DNA of 64,000 nucleotides, taken from positions 17,860-81,859 of the IMG/VR virus record IMGVR_UViG_3300005518_000002. The stretch is one strand, 5' to 3'. Positions 58,805 to 64,000 of the stretch are shown piece by piece. The notes under the pieces are model-generated. The model ran no database searches. It worked only from the letters and a program-made list of their open reading frames with translations, and was not told the DNA's origin. The translations under genes were made by a program, and so were the position numbers. This DNA is from a virus. Each line of letters opens with the position of its first letter. The stretch's first letter is position 1.

Positions 58805-58875
58805 GCCTCCATGGGGTAATGGATGCCCGCCGGGTTCTCAGCCCGGAGATGCCGGATCGTGACCGGCTGGAGGTA
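58805..58875 (+). tRNA. tRNA-Glu(CTC)
   Basis: A 71-nt cloverleaf: acceptor GCCTCCA/TGGAGGT (one G-T pair), D-arm GGGT-AATGGAT-GCCC, anticodon arm CCGGG-TTCTCAG-CCCGG with anticodon CTC, T-arm GCCGG-ATCGTGA-CCGGC. All stems pair. The T-loop lacks the usual TTCRA start, which is odd. No CCA is encoded. Confidence 0.8.
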
Positions 58876-58916
58876 CGCAGGAACGACCAACTGAACAGGA
58901 CCACAGGGAGATCGCT

Positions 58917-59201
58917 ATGAGCACTGCTGCCAGGCCGACCTGTCTGGAGCTCGCAGTCAACTGGGAGCGCGGCTGGAAGGTCTACGAAGTGACCGGCACC
59001 CGGCACGCGCATTTCCTGCTGAAGAAGCTCGCTGCTCGCGACGGCTTCCTGGGAGCCCGGCTGCGGGATCTGCTGTACGAAAGTGACGGCACGGTGACGA
59101 ACAACGTCCTGATGTTCTCCAGCCAGGACATCCTGTACGGCAGCGAGAAGTTCGGCGCGCTGCTGGACCGGGGCAACAGCAACTATGACCTGGAGCACTG
59201 A
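58917..59201 (+). CDS. Small hypothetical protein
   Basis: A 94-aa protein, MSTAARPTCLELAVNWERGW..., after AGGGAGATCGCT. Alpha/beta mix. Unknown. Confidence 0.55.
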   Translation: MSTAARPTCLELAVNWERGWKVYEVTGTRHAHFLLKKLAARDGFLGARLRDLLYESDGTVTNNVLMFSSQDILYGSEKFGALLDRGNSNYDLEH

Positions 59202-59207
59202 TCGACC

Positions 59208-59268
59208 CCTCTGTCCGGATGGAACGGGCCGCGACCGCCTCGGGCGGGGAAGCCGGTCCGGACGGAGG
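59208..59268 (+). ncRNA. 61-nt stem-loop element next to a tRNA-like gene
   Basis: A 12-bp stem (CCTCTGTCCGGA with TCCGGACGGAGG, one T-G pair) encloses a CCGCC/GGCGG hairpin. It ends four bases before the tRNA-like unit at 59273. It could be a tRNA leader or a degenerate tRNA. Confidence 0.45.
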
Positions 59269-59272
59269 CCAT

Positions 59273-59340
59273 GCCGGGGATATCCAGCGGGTGCTCGCGT
59301 GATCAGCACGCCCCCGGGGGTTCGAGTCCCCCGCCCGGTA
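59273..59340 (+). tRNA. tRNA-like gene, possible anticodon GTG (His)
   Basis: 68 nt. Acceptor GCCGGGG/GCCCGGT with one mismatch at the inner pair. T-arm GGGGG-TTCGAGT-CCCCC is canonical. The anticodon arm TGCTC-GCGTGAT-CAGCA has a C-C mismatch at its top and places GTG as anticodon, with C instead of T at position 33. The D-arm is shortened (ATCC-AGC-GGGT, sharing bases). Possibly a defective or divergent tRNA. Confidence 0.4.
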
Positions 59341-59370
59341 CGCAGGAACACAGACCAAGGAGGACCAGCC

Positions 59371-59544
59371 ATGGATGCAAAGGGATTCAAGATCACTAAG
59401 AAGGAGGTCCGGGGACGGGTCCTCGTGACCTGCTCCGAGCACGGGAAGCTCGCGGTTCACGGCGGAGACTTTCCGTGGACGGCCGCACAGGTCACGGAGT
59501 GGACCCACGCCCGCGACGTGCACCGCGTGCCCGTCACCTTGTAA
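59371..59544 (+). CDS. Small hypothetical protein
   Basis: A 57-aa protein, MDAKGFKITKKEVRGRVLVT..., with AAGGAGG before the ATG. Contains CSEHGK. Unknown. Confidence 0.55.
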   Translation: MDAKGFKITKKEVRGRVLVTCSEHGKLAVHGGDFPWTAAQVTEWTHARDVHRVPVTL

Positions 59545-59546
59545 CT

Positions 59547-59900
59547 GTGGACGGCACATGTCCGGCGGGGCGGCACGCCTACCCCGCGACACGCATGGCC
59601 ACGATGAGCGAAGGCAAGCTCCGGTTCTACTGCGGCGGTTGCCGAAGGGACCGGGACGGAGCCCGGAGGGAGCGGGACTACCAGCCGTACGAGCCGGACA
59701 TGGAAGCCGTGAAGCGCGCGGTGTACGGCGATCCCCCCGAGTACCTGCATCCCGCGGAGCGCCGCCTGGCAGCGGAGGAGATCTACGCCGTCCCGCTGCC
59801 GCGCCGCCTCAGTCTCTCCGTATCGGCGCAGCATCTGCGCTGCACTCCCCGGCACGTCAGCTGGCTGTTCAAGAAGATCAAGGAAGCGAAAGAGGGGTAA
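59547..59900 (+). CDS. Zinc-ribbon-like protein with C-terminal helical domain
   Basis: About 117 aa from GTG 59547, two bases after the previous stop. This start keeps CPAGRH, which with CGGCRR makes a plausible zinc ribbon. The ATG of MATMSEGKL is an alternative. A basic helical end (RCTPRHVSWLFKKIKEAKEG) may be DNA-binding. Confidence 0.5.
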   Translation: MDGTCPAGRHAYPATRMATMSEGKLRFYCGGCRRDRDGARRERDYQPYEPDMEAVKRAVYGDPPEYLHPAERRLAAEEIYAVPLPRRLSLSVSAQHLRCTPRHVSWLFKKIKEAKEG

Positions 59901-60154
59901 TGGTCACTAAGAATCAGGCGCTGAGCGTCAACGACTTCCACTACGGCACCTGTACCCGCGAGACGGGACCCCGTGGCGGCGTGAAGGAGCGCATCGAGCG
60001 CTGGCGTCGCAACGGGTCCACCCAGACCTGGAAGACCCGTCCGCGGGAGTTCCGCCTTCCGGTCAAGTACGGCATGCGCGGCTACAGCGTGATCACTCAG
60101 GACAACGCGTCCGACTTCCACACCGAAGCGGACTGTCCGCTGAATGGAGGCTGA
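59900..60154 (+). CDS. Small basic protein
   Basis: An 84-aa protein, MVTKNQALSVNDFHYGTCTR..., whose ATG shares a base with the previous stop. Arg-rich centre (VKERIERWRRNGS). Unknown, possibly nucleic-acid binding. Confidence 0.55.
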   Translation: MVTKNQALSVNDFHYGTCTRETGPRGGVKERIERWRRNGSTQTWKTRPREFRLPVKYGMRGYSVITQDNASDFHTEADCPLNGG

Positions 60155-60156
60155 TC

Positions 60157-60402
60157 ATGGGTGCCACGTACAGCACGGTCCGCATCAGCCCGGTCCGGGT
60201 GGGCAACGGTCTCTGGAACCGCTGGGACTTCACCCGGGACGGTGCCACTGTCGGTGAGATCACCGAAACGGAGCGAGGCTACGTGGGCAAGCTGTTCGGT
60301 CCCCACGGACCGAACGGCAGGCCCGCGTTCACCGGCTGCGAGCTGCCGTTCCGGCAGTCGGTATTCGACCAGCTGACCAAGCAGGACGAGAAGAGGAGCT
60401 AG
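60157..60402 (+). CDS. Small hypothetical protein
   Basis: An 81-aa protein, MGATYSTVRISPVRVGNGLW..., in the TGATCATG context. Beta-rich. Unknown. Confidence 0.5.
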   Translation: MGATYSTVRISPVRVGNGLWNRWDFTRDGATVGEITETERGYVGKLFGPHGPNGRPAFTGCELPFRQSVFDQLTKQDEKRS

Positions 60403-60404
60403 CT

Positions 60405-60707
60405 ATGGCAATGGGGCAGGACCAGCGGGAAAAGGCACTGGACAGTCTGCGCGGCTGTTCACCTTTCAGGAGCGCGAACAGTGCCCTGTCGGCCGCGTAC
60501 GGGTGCCAGGGCACAGGAAAGCTGGACCACGAATACAAGGCCGATGCCGAGTCGGCCGGTTACGTGGTCTACAGCTACGAGACGCCTATCGCCTGGATCC
60601 GGCAGGACGGCACGCGGGTCATGCCGTCCGCCCGCTACAGCCAGGTAACGGCTCAGCACAAGGGCATCGTCCGTCAGGCATGGGCGGGGCGTGTGCGCGA
60701 GATCTGA
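60405..60707 (+). CDS. Conserved actinophage small protein (DUF8033-like pattern)
   Basis: A 100-aa protein. SANSALSAAYGCQGTGKLDH, AESAGYVVYSYETPIAW and a YSQVTAQHKG end follow a pattern I recall from many small phage and plasmid proteins (YSxxT..H with SYxTPIA). Biochemical role unknown. Confidence 0.6.
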   Translation: MAMGQDQREKALDSLRGCSPFRSANSALSAAYGCQGTGKLDHEYKADAESAGYVVYSYETPIAWIRQDGTRVMPSARYSQVTAQHKGIVRQAWAGRVREI

Positions 60708-60787
60708 TCTCCGCCCGGCTGCACAGCCTCCGGTCTGTGCAGCCTGCGAGGCTGATCAGCCTTGACCACCGAGTGCCAGGAGACCAC

Positions 60788-60913
60788 ATGAACAAGATCG
60801 TCCGGCTTCTCTCCACTCTGTTCGGCAGCTGCCCCTCGGGTGGCGATCACCTTCCGGGCACGTCCGGTGAATGGGTCGGCCGCTGTACCAAGTGCGGCAA
60901 CCCCACCAGCTGA
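60788..60913 (+). CDS. 41-aa zinc-knuckle peptide
   Basis: MNKIVRLLSTLFGSCPSGGD... ending RCTKCGNPTS. One Cys plus a CxxC pair. AGGAGACCAC before the ATG. Unknown. Confidence 0.5.
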   Translation: MNKIVRLLSTLFGSCPSGGDHLPGTSGEWVGRCTKCGNPTS

Positions 60914-61009
60914 TGGCAGGGACCAAGCGCCCCGGAGGGCTTCAGCCCAAAGGGCCCTGGGACAACAGGCCGCAGCCTCCGAGCCCCGGCCGTATGCAGT
61001 GACGACACC

Positions 61010-61037
61010 GCCGCCCGGAGCCTGAGCTCCGGGCGGC
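61010..61037 (+). promoter_or_regulatory. 12-bp hairpin abutting a ribosome-binding site
   Basis: GCCGCCCGGAGC-CTGA-GCTCCGGGCGGC ends one base before CGGGAGGG, the ribosome site of the gene at 61050. The gap 60914-61049 has no other gene. It may control translation of the next gene or end the upstream transcript. Confidence 0.55.
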
Positions 61038-61049
61038 CGGGAGGGAAAC

Positions 61050-61373
61050 ATGCCAAAGATCGTTCTTCTTCAGCCGTCGGAGTACACCGACCACATCACC
61101 GCCGACGGTACGCAGCTGACCAAGCTGCCGTATCCGGTCGGTGTGCACATGGACGGCTCCGTCACCAATCAGGAGTTCTGGCAGGGCGACCCGTATCGGG
61201 TCATCGGCTTCCAGCGTGACCTTGCCCGGCACGAGATCGACGTGTGGTGGGCCGAGGTCTCCCGTGATCCGCAGAAGGCCGTCGGTCTGTACCTGGTCAC
61301 CGGGGACAGCAAGGGCGGCATGGGCGTGCACCAGACGGCCATCTCCAGCGTTGAGGTTCTGGGATCCGAATGA
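61050..61373 (+). CDS. Hypothetical protein
   Basis: A 107-aa protein, MPKIVLLQPSEYTDHITADG..., with GGGAGGG upstream. Ordered alpha/beta pattern (PYRVIGFQRDLARHEIDVWW). Unknown. Confidence 0.55.
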   Translation: MPKIVLLQPSEYTDHITADGTQLTKLPYPVGVHMDGSVTNQEFWQGDPYRVIGFQRDLARHEIDVWWAEVSRDPQKAVGLYLVTGDSKGGMGVHQTAISSVEVLGSE

Positions 61374-61462
61374 AGAGGATCCAGATCACGAAGACCAGGC
61401 GGCCGACCGGTCCGCCGGACATCGACACCCGGACGCCGTCCGGCCGACCCCTGCCGTACTGA
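61370..61462 (+). CDS. Possible 30-aa basic peptide
   Basis: MKRIQITKTRRPTGPPDIDT..., ATGA overlap with the previous stop. Short and Pro/Arg-rich. Supported only by coupling. Confidence 0.35.
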   Translation: MKRIQITKTRRPTGPPDIDTRTPSGRPLPY

Positions 61463-61472
61463 GGGAGGGGCC

Positions 61473-61712
61473 GTGCAGACGAAGTTCGAACACGAAGTCG
61501 CGTACCTGATCGGCCGCCGGTATCACGTCTCCATATCGAAGACCGGGGGAGGCACCGTCGGTCGCCGGTACGACGGCGACTGGTCGTACGCGATCAGGAG
61601 CCAGAACTACCGGGGCAAGCTGCTGATGTTCGGCAGCGACCTGTCCACCGGCAATCCGTCAACCCACCGCGAGGCCGCGGAACTCGCGGTCGAGATGTAC
61701 GAGGGGATCTGA
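61473..61712 (+). CDS. Small hypothetical protein
   Basis: A 79-aa protein from GTG 61473 after GAGGGAGGGGCC. MQTKFEHEVAYLIGRRYHVS... with a helical end. Unknown. Confidence 0.55.
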   Translation: MQTKFEHEVAYLIGRRYHVSISKTGGGTVGRRYDGDWSYAIRSQNYRGKLLMFGSDLSTGNPSTHREAAELAVEMYEGI

Positions 61713-61714
61713 CC

Positions 61715-61924
61715 ATGAGGATGGCGTACCCCAACCTCACCTGGGAGAAGGCCAGCTGGCCGGACCAGACCTATCAGGCCAGGCTCGGGGAGTGGTCGTT
61801 CACCATTGACTACGTCGGCCCGGAATGGCGCCTGCGCGGCTGGCACTCCAAGGAATTCTCGGCCTGCCGTTATGCCAGGACCGCTGCTGAGCTCCAGCAG
61901 TGGGCCGACGACAACGTTCAGTAA
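61715..61924 (+). CDS. Small Trp-rich protein
   Basis: A 69-aa protein, MRMAYPNLTWEKASWPDQTY..., with six tryptophans. GEWSFTIDYVGPEWRLRGWH suggests a beta-sheet. Unknown. Confidence 0.55.
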   Translation: MRMAYPNLTWEKASWPDQTYQARLGEWSFTIDYVGPEWRLRGWHSKEFSACRYARTAAELQQWADDNVQ

Positions 61925-61932
61925 GGATGATC

Positions 61933-62112
61933 ATGGACAAGTGCACGAAGTGCGGCATCGCACACCCGCCCAGTCTCAAGCAGTGCGAGGGCTGTTCCGG
62001 TCCGCTGGAGAGCTACCTGAAGGCATACGAGAACGGCTGTCTGAAGGTGACATGGACCCTGTGCCCCTCGCACTACTCGCAGACGCTCAGCAGTCACCAC
62101 GACGAATACTGA
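61933..62112 (+). CDS. Small zinc-ribbon protein
   Basis: A 59-aa protein from the second ATG (61933) of ATGATCATG. MDKCTKCGIAHPPSLKQCEG followed by CSG gives two CxxC knuckles. Unknown, maybe nucleic-acid binding. Confidence 0.55.
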   Translation: MDKCTKCGIAHPPSLKQCEGCSGPLESYLKAYENGCLKVTWTLCPSHYSQTLSSHHDEY

Positions 62113-62124
62113 TCAAGCACGACA

Positions 62125-62140
62125 CCCGGCTTGCGCCGGG
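62125..62140 (+). other. Small hairpin before the second tRNA-Glu
   Basis: CCCGGC-TTGC-GCCGGG, three bases before the tRNA. Mirrors the 12-bp hairpin before the first tRNA-Glu. Confidence 0.6.
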
Positions 62141-62143
62141 CCA

Positions 62144-62214
62144 GCCTCCATGGGGTAACGGATGCCCGCCAGGCTTTCAATCTGGAGATGCCGGATCATG
62201 ACCGGCTGGAGGTA
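62144..62214 (+). tRNA. tRNA-Glu(TTC)
   Basis: 71 nt, nearly the same as the tRNA at 58805: acceptor GCCTCCA/TGGAGGT, D-arm GGGT-AACGGAT-GCCC, anticodon arm CCAGG-CTTTCAA-TCTGG with anticodon TTC, T-arm GCCGG-ATCATGA-CCGGC. Differences lie mostly in the anticodon arm and keep pairing, so the pair is a duplication under selection. Same odd T-loop. Confidence 0.8.
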
Positions 62215-62248
62215 CGCACCGCAACTGAACAACGACCAAGGAGCTCAC

Positions 62249-62479
62249 ATGAAACACGAAGGCCAGCTCGTCGTACCGGCAGTGAACCGGCTGGAGGTCA
62301 TGCCGTACTGGCCGATGTACGCGGACTGGATCGACCACCTGAACGAGTGTGCCCAGTGCGGCACCGTGATGGTCAGCGGCGATCAAATGATCAGCGGCCT
62401 GTGCCCGGAGGGCCAGACGCGTCAGCAGGATCTCCAGCACGACCTGATGGCTCAGTCGTCAATGGCCGCGCTCAACTGA
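62249..62479 (+). CDS. Small protein with CxxC
   Basis: A 76-aa protein, MKHEGQLVVPAVNRLEVMPY..., with AAGGAG. ECAQCGT and a later Cys may bind zinc. Unknown. Confidence 0.55.
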   Translation: MKHEGQLVVPAVNRLEVMPYWPMYADWIDHLNECAQCGTVMVSGDQMISGLCPEGQTRQQDLQHDLMAQSSMAALN

Positions 62480-62491
62480 AGAGGAGAAGTC

Positions 62492-62809
62492 ATGGCAACG
62501 GCAAGCGCAGTGAGCCGGTACCTCGGTCAGACGTTCGCCCGGGCCGAGAGCTGGACGACGCGGGTGAAGGGCTGGCACAACTACAGCTCCGGGTTCGAGG
62601 TCCGGATGATCGGCTACGGAGAGAACCGGGGGAAGGTTCAGGTCGACCACAGCCTCGGGGACCACGGCCACCGGATGACCCCGGAACAGCGGGCGCCGAA
62701 GATCCGGAGCATGATCTCCGAGTACCGACAGAAGCTGGAGATCCGGTATTCGGTGGAGGTCGTCGCCGGGGGCACGCAGCTGATCGTGTCGGACAAGGGG
62801 AAGTCGTGA
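62492..62809 (+). CDS. Hypothetical protein
   Basis: A 105-aa protein, MATASAVSRYLGQTFARAES..., with AGAGGAGAAGTC upstream. Helical start, then a beta sheet with a helix (PKIRSMISEYRQKLEIRYSV). Unknown. Confidence 0.55.
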   Translation: MATASAVSRYLGQTFARAESWTTRVKGWHNYSSGFEVRMIGYGENRGKVQVDHSLGDHGHRMTPEQRAPKIRSMISEYRQKLEIRYSVEVVAGGTQLIVSDKGKS

Positions 62810-63006
62810 AGCCGCTGAAGGTAGGTGACCGGGTTGTCGTCACCCCGTCTGCTAAGGGTCCGGTCAAGGGCAGTCGCGGAAAGGTGGTCTCGGTGTATGC
62901 CCACGGCCGTGGCTACGGCGTACTGCTCGACTGGAAGTACGACCACCTCCAGCTGCCGTGCGCGTTCAAGCCGAACGAGATCAGGCCGGAGGACGAGAAG
63001 TCATGA
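62806..63006 (+). CDS. KOW/SH3-like small barrel protein
   Basis: A 66-aa protein from GTG 62806 (GTGA overlap). KVGDRVVVTPSAKGPVKGSRGKVVS is a KOW-like turn found in RNA-binding and transcription-elongation proteins. Unknown partner. Confidence 0.55.
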   Translation: MKPLKVGDRVVVTPSAKGPVKGSRGKVVSVYAHGRGYGVLLDWKYDHLQLPCAFKPNEIRPEDEKS

Positions 63007-63224
63007 AGACAGGGTTCACCGCAGCGGAGCTCCGCAGGGCACAGTCCGAGGGGGCGAAGATCATGGCGTATGACACTGAGGTGGAGTACAAGCCCTCCCG
63101 GGACCGGGACGTCACGCCCTGGCGGGCTCTCGGCTCCCGGGTACGCTACCGGTCCACAGAATGCCGTCCTGTGGAGCCCCGCGGGGGTGGCCCCTGGGCG
63201 GTGGCCAGGCTCATCAGGTTCTAG
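63003..63224 (+). CDS. Small basic protein
   Basis: A 73-aa protein, MKTGFTAAELRRAQSEGAKI..., ATGA overlap with the previous stop. Arg-rich second half. Unknown. Confidence 0.5.
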   Translation: MKTGFTAAELRRAQSEGAKIMAYDTEVEYKPSRDRDVTPWRALGSRVRYRSTECRPVEPRGGGPWAVARLIRF

Positions 63225-63270
63225 CGTCAGACGGCCGTACAAGCCCGCCGGGGGGCCAATCCCGGCACCC

Positions 63271-63342
63271 GCCCCTGTAGCTCAGCCGGAAGAGCGGCCG
63301 CTTTAAAACCGGCACGCACAGGTTCGAATCCTGTCGGGGGCA
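63271..63342 (+). tRNA. tRNA with anticodon TAA (would read UUA)
   Basis: 72 nt. Acceptor GCCCCTG/CGGGGGC, D-arm GCTC-AGCCGGAA-GAGC, anticodon arm GCCGC-TTTAAAA-CCGGC with a C-C mismatch at the top pair, T-arm ACAGG-TTCGAAT-CCTGT. The anticodon is TAA, a leucine anticodon, but the variable loop is only four bases whereas bacterial tRNA-Leu has a long one. The amino acid identity is therefore uncertain. Confidence 0.7.
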
Positions 63343-63369
63343 CTCGATCACGACCAGGGAGGAAAGGTC

Positions 63370-63558
63370 ATGGAAAAGAAGATCACGAAGGTGCGCGTCA
63401 GCATGCTGGTCGCGGTCGACGTGGAAGGCTACGCGAACGAGTACGGCCTGGAGCCGAAGCCCAACATCGTCCGCGCGGATGTGAAGCAGTACATCGAGGG
63501 GTGGATCAACGACGGCCCCGCGGGTTTCGAGTTCATGGAGATCATCGAACCGGGATAG
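63370..63558 (+). CDS. Small hypothetical protein
   Basis: A 62-aa protein, MEKKITKVRVSMLVAVDVEG..., after GGGAGGAAAGGTC. Alpha/beta mix resembling small phage proteins. Unknown. Confidence 0.55.
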   Translation: MEKKITKVRVSMLVAVDVEGYANEYGLEPKPNIVRADVKQYIEGWINDGPAGFEFMEIIEPG

Positions 63559-63569
63559 GAGAACAGATC

Positions 63570-63782
63570 ATGACCAAGACCATGGAAGACAAGGTCGAAC
63601 TGGTCCGGCTGAACCGGCTGTACCGCGAGGCCATCGGTTCGGAGTACTTCCTGTACACCGAACCGGCCGGTGGAGGAGACACCCGGTGGGTGTTCACGGA
63701 CGGCTCGGTGTACAGCCTGGACACTGCGCTTGTGCTCATGCGCGGAGCGCTGGAAGCCCTCGGTCTGGACTCCGTCCGATGA
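63570..63782 (+). CDS. Small hypothetical protein
   Basis: A 70-aa protein, MTKTMEDKVELVRLNRLYRE..., in the AGATCATG context after AGGAG. Unknown. Confidence 0.55.
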   Translation: MTKTMEDKVELVRLNRLYREAIGSEYFLYTEPAGGGDTRWVFTDGSVYSLDTALVLMRGALEALGLDSVR

Positions 63783-63997
63783 GCACTCCGGAGTGGGAAG
63801 GTCCCGCGTACCCGGATGTCTCGGTCCAGCTGTCCGGCCAGGACGGGAATGCTTTCGGCATCATCGGTTCCGTGTCCCGGGCCCTGCGCAGGGCGGGACA
63901 CCGGGAAGCGGCCGAGACGTTCTCCCGGGAAGCCGTGGACTCCCCGTCGTACGACGCGCTGATTCAGCTCGCCATGCGCACGGTGGACGTCCGGTGA
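63779..63997 (+). CDS. Small hypothetical protein
   Basis: A 72-aa protein, MSTPEWEGPAYPDVSVQLSG..., ATGA overlap with the previous stop. QLSGQDGNAFGIIGSVSRAL followed by RRAG is a pattern I recall from many small actinobacterial phage and plasmid proteins. Function unknown. Confidence 0.6.
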   Translation: MSTPEWEGPAYPDVSVQLSGQDGNAFGIIGSVSRALRRAGHREAAETFSREAVDSPSYDALIQLAMRTVDVR

Positions 63998-64000
63998 GCC

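Noticed and set aside
60914-61049. A tRNA between 60914 and 61049
   Set aside because: GGGC-TTCA-GCCC and the long 12-bp hairpin do not fit a cloverleaf.

Overview
The window is a piece of a double-stranded DNA phage, or phage-like element, of an actinobacterium, most likely Streptomyces. The DNA is GC-rich, with coding bias so strong that long spurious reading frames lie antisense to nearly every gene. The virion genes (terminase, portal, MuF/protease, HK97-type capsid, connectors) are of actinobacteriophage type, TTA codons are scarce, and many genes overlap by 4 nt. Both window ends cut through the genome. No integrase, rRNA or CRISPR array is visible.

Layout. (1) 1-19.1 kb, leftward: virion genes with terL at the right, then small membrane and lysis-associated genes, portal, a 2H-phosphoesterase/MuF/protease fusion, capsid, a run of virion or fibre proteins and head-tail connectors. 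One rightward coiled-coil membrane gene (14646-15035) interrupts it. (2) 19.1-20.6 kb: strong bidirectional terminators around a three-domain lysin (Rpf-like, NlpC/P60, LysM). (3) 20.7-34.6 kb, leftward: sugar epimerase and PIG-L deacetylase, a probable terminase small subunit, then a tightly coupled cassette of ParB-like protein, aGPT-PPlase-like enzyme, fold-type II PLP enzyme, 5hmU-DNA-kinase-like P-loop kinase and TET/JBP dioxygenase. I read this cassette as a thymine hypermodification pathway. A MazG-like enzyme, a zincin, a PD-(D/E)XK nuclease and a 1432-aa primase/helicase/DNA polymerase A fusion lie upstream of it. (4) 34.7-46.4 kb, mainly rightward: SF2 helicase with an intein in its Walker A loop, RecB-like nuclease, SSB-like protein, RuvC-like resolvase (leftward), ParB-like and winged-helix proteins, and a glycosyltransferase. 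(5) 46.6-54.5 kb, rightward: a conjugation-like block (Spd-like membrane protein, TraB/FtsK-like translocase with a cluster of TGTCAG repeats at its 3' end), then two glycosyltransferases, an HNH protein and a second epimerase. (6) 54.6-64 kb, rightward: about 25 very small genes interspersed with tRNA and tRNA-like genes and a roughly 590-nt structured non-coding region.

How it may work together. The fused replication protein, helicase, nuclease, SSB and resolvase make a nearly complete replication and recombination set. The hypermodification cassette probably alters thymine in replicated DNA before packaging, which would protect it from host nucleases. The glycosyltransferases, epimerases and deacetylase could extend the modification or act on surface glycans. 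An AT-rich intergenic motif (CCGATT, 3-4 nt, then AAA) recurs before several operons and may be a phage-wide operator. All functions are inferred from motifs and gene order; no database search was possible.
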